Below, piece after piece: positions 1 through 5,540 of a stretch of DNA of 6,928 bases; the first letter of the stretch is position 1, and every line of letters begins with the position of its first letter. The translations under genes were made by a program, and so were the position numbers. This DNA is from Actinomycetota bacterium (GTDB taxonomy: Bacteria; Actinomycetota; Actinomycetes; S36-B12): assembly GCA_947499275.1 (NCBI GenBank), contig CANMNM010000071.1, positions 1 to 6,928 of the forward strand. The letters are read 5' to 3'. Below the pieces are notes generated by a model that had not been told where the DNA came from, searched no databases, and saw only the letters and a program-made list of their open reading frames with translations.

Positions 1-1
1 C

Positions 2-283
2 ATTGACGAGGACCATGCAACCGGCACAGTGATCGCTTATGCGGAGTTGGGCAGCTCGGACCTGACCCTGTCCACATCAATTCGTTATCAAGATGTCTAC
101 CGGCGTGATGAAGGCAGATGGAGATTCGCCAAGCGCCACGTTTTGAGTTTGTATTCGATGCCGCTCTCGGATCTGGCTGCGGGTGGTCTCGGTGATCAAG
201 ATCGCAAGCGTTGGCCAGGGCGTCCTACCGGAGTTGCTGAGTTACCGGACTACGAGCGGGCTTTCCCGGGGTTCCCCGGATGA
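2..283 (+). CDS. SnoaL/NTF2-like protein, 3' end only
   Basis: The frame is open from base 2 to the TGA at 281-283, so about 93 C-terminal residues are present and the true start lies outside the window; the GTG at 29 is internal. The segment SIRYQDVYRRDEGRWRFAKR matches the last beta strands of SnoaL-like NTF2-fold proteins, where a strand carrying an R-Y-x-D pattern precedes a G-x-W-R-F-x-R strand. This is a small cone-shaped fold that can be an isomerase, cyclase, dehydratase or binding protein, so the reaction cannot be stated. It ends with a Pro/Gly-rich tail (AFPGFPG). The stop overlaps the next start by 4 bp (ATGA), so the two genes are probably translationally coupled. Ring-hydroxylating dioxygenase beta subunits share the NTF2 fold, but this tail reads more like a SnoaL protein. 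Confidence 0.75.
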   Translation: MDEDHATGTVIAYAELGSSDLTLSTSIRYQDVYRRDEGRWRFAKRHVLSLYSMPLSDLAAGGLGDQDRKRWPGRPTGVAELPDYERAFPGFPG

Positions 284-1020
284 TCGACAAAACAATTGAT
301 CGAAGTGTGAAGCTTGGCGGCGTCTACAACGTCCGCGATCTAGGTGGCATGGTGACGCGAGATGGTCGCGTAGTACGCCCCGGCATGCTTTTTCGCGCAT
401 CCAGTTTGCATCGACTCACCGATGAACAGGCGTGGAATGAATTCGGCGCCACGACGGTTTTTGATCTGCGCTATCGCAGTGAGCTTGACGCTTTCCCTCT
501 TCCGACATTTATTGATAGCCCTATTCATGCGCCGATTCTTCCGCAACAGTGGAAAGAGGTTAAGGGAGAAACCAGCCCTGATCCCGAGGAGCACCTCGCC
601 GATATTTATAAGATCATGCTCGAACTCGGTGCGACCACGATGCGGGACATTGTCGAGCATTTGGCACAGGGCGAGGCTTTCCCGGCAATCTTTTTCTGCA
701 TGGCTGGTAAAGATCGCACCGGCTTTGTTGCTGCCGTCTTGCTATCGCTGCTGGGCGTAAGTGACGACGACATCGCCGATGATTTTGCGTTGAGTGGTGA
801 CGAAGTTGTTGCCCTTGTTCGCTGGTTAAGAACCCGGGAAGATTTTGAGAACCATCCCATGATGAACCAGACAGATGATCTCCTGCGCTCACCTCGAGGA
901 GCCATGGAACTCTTCTTGTCGCGCACTTTTGTTGAGCATGGTGGACTACACGAGTGGGTTCTCACCCTTGATGTTCCTGCTGAGAGTATTGAGTCTTTGC
1001 GAGCCCAACTCCTCGAATAA
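280..1020 (+). CDS. PtpB-like tyrosine/lipid phosphatase
   Basis: A 246-residue protein of the bacterial tyrosine-protein phosphatase family that includes mycobacterial PtpB. The N-terminal family signature YNVRDLGG is followed by DGRVVRPGMLFRAS. The catalytic P-loop reads FFCMAGKDRTG: nucleophile Cys140, then Lys144, Asp145 and Arg146 (C-x5-R). The GKDR form, with Lys and Asp in the loop, is typical of PtpB-type enzymes, which can hydrolyse phosphotyrosine and phosphoinositides; the actual substrate here is unknown. One oddity is that the residue before the catalytic Cys is Phe139, where the family nearly always has His. No signal peptide or membrane segment is seen, so it is probably cytoplasmic. 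The ATG at 280 overlaps the upstream stop (ATGA) and has no strong ribosome binding site, which fits coupled translation. The length is normal for the family. Confidence 0.9.
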   Translation: MIDKTIDRSVKLGGVYNVRDLGGMVTRDGRVVRPGMLFRASSLHRLTDEQAWNEFGATTVFDLRYRSELDAFPLPTFIDSPIHAPILPQQWKEVKGETSPDPEEHLADIYKIMLELGATTMRDIVEHLAQGEAFPAIFFCMAGKDRTGFVAAVLLSLLGVSDDDIADDFALSGDEVVALVRWLRTREDFENHPMMNQTDDLLRSPRGAMELFLSRTFVEHGGLHEWVLTLDVPAESIESLRAQLLE

Positions 1021-1028
1021 CCTATGCT
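997..1028 (+). promoter_or_regulatory. weak candidate promoter before aldehyde dehydrogenase
   Basis: TATGCT at 1023-1028 fits the TANNNT -10 pattern, and TTGCGA at 997-1002, inside the end of the phosphatase gene, could be a -35 box. The 20-bp spacer is longer than ideal. It lies in the only gap of more than 20 bp in the left half, so a secondary promoter is plausible but unproven. Confidence 0.2.
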
Positions 1029-1067
1029 GGAAAATTCACAAACCTAGACCCCGAAACGCAAGCCAAT

Positions 1068-1074
1068 GGAGGAA
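1068..1074 (+). promoter_or_regulatory. ribosome binding site fixing a GTG start
   Basis: GGAGGAA is a near-perfect Shine-Dalgarno sequence just upstream of the GTG at 1077. It decides the start of the aldehyde dehydrogenase: no ATG lies nearby in frame, and the GTG start gives the usual N-terminus (YIDGEWV) for the family. Confidence 0.8.
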
Positions 1075-1076
1075 CC

Positions 1077-2540
1077 GTGATCGAGCGCAACACGTTGTAC
1101 ATTGATGGCGAGTGGGTGACACCCTCTGGAGGCGAGCCCATTACGGTGATTGAAGCTGCCACCGGTGAAGTTATCGGAACGGTCCCTTCGGGTAACGCGG
1201 TTGACGCGGAGCGTGCAATTCAAGCTGCTCGCCGAGCATTTGATGGCTGGTCGCAGGTCCCGATCGCTGAGCGCGCCGACGTTGTTTCAGCAATAGCCGC
1301 GGGACTGCGAGAGCGCGAAGATGAACTGGCTCGAATTATGTCTCAGGAAGTGGGAACCCCACTAGCCATTTCGGTCCGGGTGCAAGTGGGTCTTGCAGCA
1401 TCGGTGTTTGAAACGATTGCCCAGGCTGCTCGAGAATTGCCCGCCGAAGAACGCATTGGCAACTCGATTGTTATCCGGGTTCCTGTAGGCGTTGTCGGTG
1501 CTATTACTCCTTGGAACTATCCGCTCTACCAACTCGCCGCCAAGGTCGGCCCAGCACTTGCAGCCGGTTGCACCGTGGTCGTGAAACCAAGCTCGGTAGC
1601 GCCACTGTCCAACTTCATCCTCGCTGAAATCATTGATGGTCTCGGTTTGCCCAAGGGTGTCTTTAACCTTGTTTCCGGCCCTGGCGCACTCATCGGTGAA
1701 ATTCTTTCCTCCCACCCCGAGGTCGACATGGTGAGCATCACTGGTTCTACCGGTGCAGGCGTTCGCGTTTCCGAGGCTGCAGCTCCCACCGTTAAAAAAG
1801 TTGCGCTGGAACTTGGTGGCAAATCTGCGTTCCTTTTGGTTGAGGGCGCTGATCTTGACGTCGCTATCGCGAATGCGGTTCGCGGTTGCTTCGTTAATAA
1901 CGGGCAGACCTGTTCGGCCACCACTCGACTGATTGTTCCCAATGAAATAATCGAAGAAGTTGAGGAGCGCGTTGCGGCACTCGTCAATGCATTTACTGTT
2001 GGTAATCCGCTCGACGCTGCGGTTGACTTGGGCCCGGTTGCGTCGGCGGCCCAGCACAAGGTCGTTGCAGATTACATTGAGATCGGCATGACGGAGGGCA
2101 CGTTGATTGCCGGAGGCCCTGGCTTCCCCGATGGTCTTGATAAGGGTTACTTCATTAAGCCAACGGTTTTCAGTCGCCTCAGCCCGAAGGCACGCATTGC
2201 CCAAGAAGAGATCTTTGGACCGGTTCTAGCGATTATCGGCTACGACGGTCTTGAACAAGGAATCGAATTCGCCAATGACAGTGAATTCGGGCTTTCCGGC
2301 GCCGTGTTCGCTGCTGATATTCCTACCGCGGTCAGTGTCGCCAAACGTTTGCGTACAGGTCAAGTCTCGGTCAATGGTGGTCGCTTCAACGCCAATGCGC
2401 CTTTCGGTGGATTCAAAACTTCCGGCATCGGTCGCGAACTGGGTCACCATGGATTAATGGAATATTTCGAGATGCTCAGTCTGCAATTCCCATCATCTGA
2501 TGACTTCCCAACATCTGGTGACTTTGGTTCAACTGTCTGA
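1077..2540 (+). CDS. NAD(P)-dependent aldehyde dehydrogenase
   Basis: A 487-residue member of the aldehyde dehydrogenase superfamily of normal length, oxidising an aldehyde to its carboxylic acid in the cytoplasm. Visible landmarks in order are: YIDGEWV near the N-terminus; the transition-state Asn147 in ITPWNYP; Lys170 in VVVKPSS for cofactor binding; the nucleotide-binding helix SITGSTGAGVRV; the general base Glu245 in LELGGKS; the nucleophile Cys279 in NNGQTCSA; and Glu378 in EEIFGPV, which contacts the cofactor ribose. All catalytic residues are intact, so it should be active. The substrate is not evident. Given the oxygenase and SDR genes downstream, it may take an aldehyde made by them, but this is inference. 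The C-terminus carries a small 6-residue duplication (SSDDFP/TSGDFG). Start GTG, with a strong ribosome binding site. Confidence 0.96.
   Translation: MIERNTLYIDGEWVTPSGGEPITVIEAATGEVIGTVPSGNAVDAERAIQAARRAFDGWSQVPIAERADVVSAIAAGLREREDELARIMSQEVGTPLAISVRVQVGLAASVFETIAQAARELPAEERIGNSIVIRVPVGVVGAITPWNYPLYQLAAKVGPALAAGCTVVVKPSSVAPLSNFILAEIIDGLGLPKGVFNLVSGPGALIGEILSSHPEVDMVSITGSTGAGVRVSEAAAPTVKKVALELGGKSAFLLVEGADLDVAIANAVRGCFVNNGQTCSATTRLIVPNEIIEEVEERVAALVNAFTVGNPLDAAVDLGPVASAAQHKVVADYIEIGMTEGTLIAGGPGFPDGLDKGYFIKPTVFSRLSPKARIAQEEIFGPVLAIIGYDGLEQGIEFANDSEFGLSGAVFAADIPTAVSVAKRLRTGQVSVNGGRFNANAPFGGFKTSGIGRELGHHGLMEYFEMLSLQFPSSDDFPTSGDFGSTV
2495..2524 (+). repeat. 18-bp tandem micro-duplication in the gene end
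   Basis: ATCTGATGACTT (2495-2506) recurs as ATCTGGTGACTT (2513-2524), with 11 of 12 bases identical and a period of 18 bp. It keeps frame and encodes SSDDFP followed by TSGDFG in the tail of the aldehyde dehydrogenase, beyond the conserved domain. It looks like replication slippage. Confidence 0.6.
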
Positions 2541-2555
2541 TGCGCGTAGTCTTTG

Positions 2556-3149
2556 ATGAGTGAATCGTGCGAGGTCCTTCTTGTTCGCCATGCGCTGCCG
2601 GAGCCAGACGGCACGAAGGACCCGGGACTTGGTGAAGTGGGTCGTGATCAGGCGGAGCTTGTTGGCGCTTACCTCGCGGACAAAGACATCACCGCAATCT
2701 ATTCAAGCCAGCTCAAGCGTGCTATTGAAACGGCCGGACCACTTGCGCGGATACTCGGTCACAATGTTGTCATTGATGAGCGGCTTCAAGAATGGAAATC
2801 CGGCGCAACCCACTACGCGGGGATAGAGAATCTTCCCGACCCCGAACGCGTGCGTTCATTTCGTGAAGGGCGCTTCGAGGAAGGTTTTATGCCGGAGCAC
2901 AACCATGAAGAACTTCAGGCGAACATGTTGGAAGTTGTTCGCGATATAGGTCTGGCGCATCAAGGTGAGCGCATCGTGGCCGTTAGTCATGGAGGCGCCT
3001 CAAATAGTTTTCTGGCAGGGGTGCTTGGAAGCCCTCGCCGCTTCTTTTTCAATCCGGGGTATACCTCCATTTCACGGGTTCAGGTGTGGCCCGATGGCCG
3101 TTTTGTGCTGGTGAGCATCAATGAAACATCGCACTTGGATCAGCCCTAG
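2556..3149 (+). CDS. histidine phosphatase superfamily protein
   Basis: A 197-residue protein of the histidine phosphatase (phosphoglycerate mutase-like) superfamily. The phosphate-accepting His12 sits in the LVRHA motif at the N-terminus. Arg55 in SSQLKRAIETA and the second catalytic His145 in VAVSHGGAS complete the phosphate pocket, and Glu79 (LQEWKSG) is the likely proton donor. The fold is intact and the length is typical of small single-domain members, which act on sugar phosphates, nucleotides or other small phosphoesters; the substrate cannot be predicted. I chose ATG 2556 over the TTG directly before it. No good ribosome binding site is seen. It begins 15 bp after the dehydrogenase stop, so it is probably in the same transcript. 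Its stop codon sits at the upstream edge of the next promoter. Confidence 0.92.
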   Translation: MSESCEVLLVRHALPEPDGTKDPGLGEVGRDQAELVGAYLADKDITAIYSSQLKRAIETAGPLARILGHNVVIDERLQEWKSGATHYAGIENLPDPERVRSFREGRFEEGFMPEHNHEELQANMLEVVRDIGLAHQGERIVAVSHGGASNSFLAGVLGSPRRFFFNPGYTSISRVQVWPDGRFVLVSINETSHLDQP

Positions 3150-3152
3150 TAT

Positions 3153-3164
3153 TTGTCTAGACAA
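3153..3164 (+). promoter_or_regulatory. operator palindrome, site 1
   Basis: TTGTCTAGACAA is a perfect 12-bp palindrome. The identical sequence, also followed by GT, occurs at 6540-6551 before the second Rieske oxygenase gene. It ends 5 bp before the -10 box, where a bound protein would block RNA polymerase, so a repressor is likely. The form resembles GntR/HutC-family operators (the DasR site core is TGGTCTAGACCA). No regulator gene is in the window. Confidence 0.75.
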
Positions 3165-3166
3165 GT

Positions 3167-3175
3167 TGATACACT
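3167..3175 (+). promoter_or_regulatory. extended -10 promoter of first Rieske gene
   Basis: TGATACACT contains TACACT (TANNNT) at 3170-3175, preceded by the TGN extension at 3167-3169. No good -35 box is present at 17-18 bp, which fits an extended -10 promoter. Transcription would start near 3182, giving a short leader of about 20 bases that contains the ribosome binding site AAGGAG (3192-3197). Confidence 0.5.
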
Positions 3176-3202
3176 CTCCTCAGTCGCTGCGAAGGAGCCC
3201 CC

Positions 3203-4492
3203 ATGACCCAGATTATTGAGACCGAAGCTGTAGAGACCCCGGCAGCCACTCCCGCTTATCTCCCCAGCAAGATCCTCGATGGGGCAGCGCGCGAGGATGC
3301 ATTGGCCATGATGGCTCGACTGATTTCCCACACCAAGAACAAGACAACCGATCAAGCCGAAGCCACTTTCCAAGAGCCCGTTGAGAATTACCTAGATGAA
3401 GAACTGTTCGCAAGTGAGATCGAGCTGATTTTCAAGCGGATCCCGCTTCCGCTGGCACTCTCATGTGAATTGCCAGAAAAGAATAATCACAAAGCTATCG
3501 AGGTCGTGGGTGTTCCTGTTGTTATTACCCGGGATTCACAGGGTCAAGTCCATGCAATGCTCAACGTATGTCGCCATCGCGGCGCATTGATTTGTTCGGC
3601 TGGTCTTGGAAGCTCGCGAGCGCTTACCTGTCCTTATCACAACTGGAGTTATGGCATGGACGGTGAACTGAAAGGGCTTTACGGCGAAAGTACTTTCGGT
3701 GACTTTGACAAGTCTGAGCGCAACATGATTAAACTTCCCTGTGTTGAAAAACACGGTGTGATTTTTGTGTGCCTGACCCCCGAACTCGAAATTGATATCG
3801 ACTCTTGGCTCGGCGACTTCGCTCCCATTTTGGAGAGCCTCAAACTTGCCGACTGTCATCTGTTTTCCACCCGCATGATGCCCGGTCCCAACTGGAAAGT
3901 TGCGATCGAAGGCTATTTAGAGGGTTATCATTTCGCTGCTCTTCACAAAGATACGGTCTTCAAAACAAATCTCAGTAATACAGCTACTTTTGATGGCCAC
4001 GGTGCACACGAGCGCGTTGCCTTTGCTTTGCGCGAAATTGAGAATCACCTTGATGACCCCGTAGATACGTGGGATCCCACAGCAAATGTGGGAACTATCA
4101 ACTGGCTGTTCCCAGGCTTCTCAATAGCTGGCGGTTGGCGTCAACGGATGGCTGTTGCTTTTCCATTGCCAACAACCAAGGTGACCGAGTCAATGACCGA
4201 GCAGCGTATTTTGGTCCGGACACCCATCACAAATGATGAACGCGAGCAGCATGAACTTGCAGTCATGCGCGACTGGTTCTACGACGTCACCTATGACGAG
4301 GACTACATCACCGGCTTTGGGGTTCAAAAGGGAGTCGCCGTAACCGGCGGTAAAACCCAGATCTTTGGCCGTAATGAGCCAGGCGTGCAATACGTTCACC
4401 GAACCATCAACCGACTCATGCATGAAGGTGCCGAGGCGGTTCACGGTGGCGACCTGAGTAAGGCTGTTCTTCCCCGCGTTATCACCAATTAG
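3203..4492 (+). CDS. Rieske non-haem iron oxygenase, alpha subunit
   Basis: A 429-residue oxygenase of the aromatic-ring-hydroxylating (RHO) alpha-subunit family. The N-terminal Rieske [2Fe-2S] domain has Cys123-x-His125 (NVCRHRG) and Cys143-x2-His146 (TCPYHNW), separated by 17 residues as in the family. The catalytic domain has the motif NWKVAIEGYLEGYHFAALH, giving His243 and His248 as iron ligands, with Asp367 (YDEDYITGFGVQ) as the likely third ligand. The bridging residue three before His243 is Glu240; most family members have Asp there, and Glu is known from carnitine monooxygenase CntA. This hints at an alpha-only, two-component enzyme. The sequence FGRNEPGVQ near the C-terminus is common in alpha subunits. 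It would use electrons from the reductase at 5541-6497 to hydroxylate or N/O-dealkylate a substrate that cannot be named. Ribosome binding site AAGGAG sits 5 bp before the ATG; the gene lies directly behind operator site 1. Confidence 0.94.
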   Translation: MTQIIETEAVETPAATPAYLPSKILDGAAREDALAMMARLISHTKNKTTDQAEATFQEPVENYLDEELFASEIELIFKRIPLPLALSCELPEKNNHKAIEVVGVPVVITRDSQGQVHAMLNVCRHRGALICSAGLGSSRALTCPYHNWSYGMDGELKGLYGESTFGDFDKSERNMIKLPCVEKHGVIFVCLTPELEIDIDSWLGDFAPILESLKLADCHLFSTRMMPGPNWKVAIEGYLEGYHFAALHKDTVFKTNLSNTATFDGHGAHERVAFALREIENHLDDPVDTWDPTANVGTINWLFPGFSIAGGWRQRMAVAFPLPTTKVTESMTEQRILVRTPITNDEREQHELAVMRDWFYDVTYDEDYITGFGVQKGVAVTGGKTQIFGRNEPGVQYVHRTINRLMHEGAEAVHGGDLSKAVLPRVITN

Positions 4493-4493
4493 T

Positions 4494-4503
4494 CAGATAT
4501 CGG
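4494..4503 (+). promoter_or_regulatory. distal GATATC site, left arm of inverted pair
   Basis: CAGATATCGG begins one base after the stop codon of the oxygenase gene and is the exact reverse complement of CCGATATCTG at 4563-4572. Each copy is centred on GATATC. It lies upstream of a perfect TTGACA box, so the pair may be two binding sites of one regulator, with centres 69 bp apart. Confidence 0.45.
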
Positions 4504-4528
4504 TTACATCTCGACTTCCCCAGTTGCG

Positions 4529-4557
4529 TTGACAGAGACTTGTAAGTGGTGTGAGAT
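4529..4557 (+). promoter_or_regulatory. promoter of SDR gene
   Basis: TTGACA (4529-4534) is a perfect -35 box. With a 17-bp spacer the -10 would be TGAGAT (4552-4557), a weak 3-of-6 match. A start near 4564 would fall inside the proximal GATATC site and give a leader of about 60 bases. Confidence 0.5.
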
Positions 4558-4560
4558 AGG

Positions 4561-4574
4561 CCCCGATATCTGGG
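4561..4574 (+). promoter_or_regulatory. proximal GATATC palindrome at the SDR transcription start
   Basis: CCCCGATATCTGGG is a 14-bp palindrome with one mismatched symmetric pair (CCC-n-GATATC-n-GGG). It covers the predicted transcription start and contains the inverted copy of the distal site at 4494-4503, a placement typical of a repressor operator. The regulator family cannot be assigned. Confidence 0.45.
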
Positions 4575-4586
4575 GAACAAAACAGT

Positions 4587-4604
4587 GACAGCCGACCGGC
4601 TGTC
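4587..4604 (+). other. leader hairpin before SDR gene
   Basis: GACAGCC (4587-4593) and GGCTGTC (4598-4604) pair perfectly around a 4-base loop, GACC. The hairpin is in the probable 5' leader, 10 bases before the ribosome binding site AGGAG (4615-4619). No T-run follows, so it is not a classical terminator. It could stabilise the message or be another protein-binding site. Confidence 0.45.
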
Positions 4605-4625
4605 CGCGAGAAGCAGGAGAATTTC

Positions 4626-5411
4626 ATGGGTGGCAGTCTCGAAGGCCGCGTAGCGGTAATCACCGCCGGAAGCACCGGCATTGGATTTGGAATCGCAGAA
4701 GCGTTTATCGCTGAAGGTGCATCCGTTGTTTTAGGTAACCGCTCCGAAGAAAAGGGCGCCTACGCGTTGGAGCGCTTGAAAGCTGGCGATCGCGCGCTTT
4801 TCAAAAAATGCGATGCACTCGTGCGCACCGAAGTCGACGCACTCGTGGACTATGCGGTCGAGAAGTTCGGAAAGCTTGACATCATGGTCAACTGCGCCGG
4901 TGGCTCCGATGGTTGGGCGCTCATTGGGGATCTCAGCGACGAAGCATGGCTCAAGGGTCTTGAGTGGAATGCCAGCACTGCATTTTGGGGCACTCGTCGC
5001 GCACTGAAGTACATGTTGCCTGCCGGTTACGGCCGGATCATCAACATCGCTTCAATCGAAGGCAAGGTCGCTTCAAAGGTTGCCGTCAGCCACTACATCG
5101 CCGGCAAGCACGCCATGATCGGCCTCTCAAAGGCAACTGCTGTGGAGTACGGCACAAGTGGTGTCACCTGCAATGCAATTTGTCCAGGTCCCATTGAGAC
5201 GGAACTGATGAAAGATGCAGGTGCACAGGTTGCCGAAGCATCGGGCATAACTTACGAAGCATTCCTTGAGGACTTCGCTAATGATTGCCTGACCAAGGAA
5301 TTGCAAACAGTTGAGCAGGTTGCCGGCATGGCGGTTCTGCTTGCTGGTCCATTGGGTAACGGCATGACCGGCGCTACCTACAACGTTGACGGTGGTTCGG
5401 CTGCGTTCTAA
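4626..5411 (+). CDS. short-chain dehydrogenase/reductase (SDR)
   Basis: A 261-residue classical SDR that oxidises an alcohol or reduces a ketone with NAD(P). The N-terminal Rossmann motif reads ITAGSTGIGFG (Thr13, Gly15, Gly18, Gly20). The NCAGG motif is at Asn89. The catalytic tetrad is Asn115, Ser143, Tyr157 and Lys161 (HYIAGK), and the PGPIETELM motif follows. The C-terminus, NVDGGSAAF, is typical. The second beta strand ends in GNRSEEK, with an Arg and no Asp at the cofactor-selecting position, which suggests NADP(H). All catalytic residues are present. Between an oxygenase and its reductase, it may oxidise the hydroxylated product, but the substrate is unknown. The ribosome binding site AGGAG sits 6 bp before the ATG. 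The gene has its own promoter region and is followed by a hairpin, so it may be a separate transcription unit. Confidence 0.95.
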   Translation: MGGSLEGRVAVITAGSTGIGFGIAEAFIAEGASVVLGNRSEEKGAYALERLKAGDRALFKKCDALVRTEVDALVDYAVEKFGKLDIMVNCAGGSDGWALIGDLSDEAWLKGLEWNASTAFWGTRRALKYMLPAGYGRIINIASIEGKVASKVAVSHYIAGKHAMIGLSKATAVEYGTSGVTCNAICPGPIETELMKDAGAQVAEASGITYEAFLEDFANDCLTKELQTVEQVAGMAVLLAGPLGNGMTGATYNVDGGSAAF

Positions 5412-5420
5412 TAATTGTTA

Positions 5421-5462
5421 ACGACATCGCCTGCACTCCTTTGTGAGTACAGGCGATGTTGT
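5421..5462 (+). terminator. hairpin terminator after SDR gene
   Basis: ACATCGCCTG (5424-5433) pairs perfectly with CAGGCGATGT (5450-5459); three further pairs extend it to 5421-5462, and ACTC/GAGT pairs again inside the loop. This is a strong stem starting 10 bp after the stop codon. On the + strand only GTGTTT follows, so the U-tract is poor; the - strand side is AT-rich. It probably ends or weakens transcription from the SDR gene. Confidence 0.7.
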
Positions 5463-5506
5463 GTTTCGTAGCACAGATTTGGCCAACACCAGCACGGTGG
5501 TAATTG

Positions 5507-5534
5507 TTGCGTGGTTCGCGGGCTCCGATACCCT
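5507..5534 (+). promoter_or_regulatory. candidate leaderless promoter of reductase gene
   Basis: TTGCGT (5507-5512), a 16-bp spacer and TACCCT (5529-5534, TANNNT) predict a start about 7 bases later, exactly at the ATG at 5541. That would give a leaderless transcript and would explain the lack of a usable ribosome binding site: the only purine run, GAAGG, is one base from the ATG. No TTGTCTAGACAA operator is present here. Confidence 0.35.
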
Positions 5535-5540
5535 GAAGGC

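Noticed and set aside
2..283. The partial NTF2-like gene as a dioxygenase beta subunit
   Set aside because: It is far from both alpha genes, and its strands and tail look SnoaL-like. Both oxygenases appear to be alpha-only types.
606..965. Minus-strand open frames inside the PtpB-like phosphatase gene
   Set aside because: They are antisense to a well-supported gene and their translations are low-complexity (Ser/Arg-rich) with no domain.
1037..1050. CCTAGACC before the aldehyde dehydrogenase as a third operator
   Set aside because: Only the CTAGAC core matches; the two arms are not palindromic and the TTGT arm is absent.
1362..2204. A 280-codon open frame on the minus strand
   Set aside because: It lies wholly inside the aldehyde dehydrogenase gene, whose catalytic motifs are all intact. 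Its translation shows no recognisable family.
2553..2555. TTG at 2553 as the start of the histidine phosphatase
   Set aside because: An ATG follows directly and is the more likely start; the TTG would add one Met only.
4538..4543. ACTTGT in the SDR promoter spacer as a half-site of the Rieske operator
   Set aside because: A 6-bp match is expected by chance and the second half is missing.
5511..5540. GTG at 5511 as the start of the reductase
   Set aside because: It adds 10 residues unlike the family N-terminus and has no ribosome binding site; ATG 5541 fits the usual length and a possible leaderless promoter.
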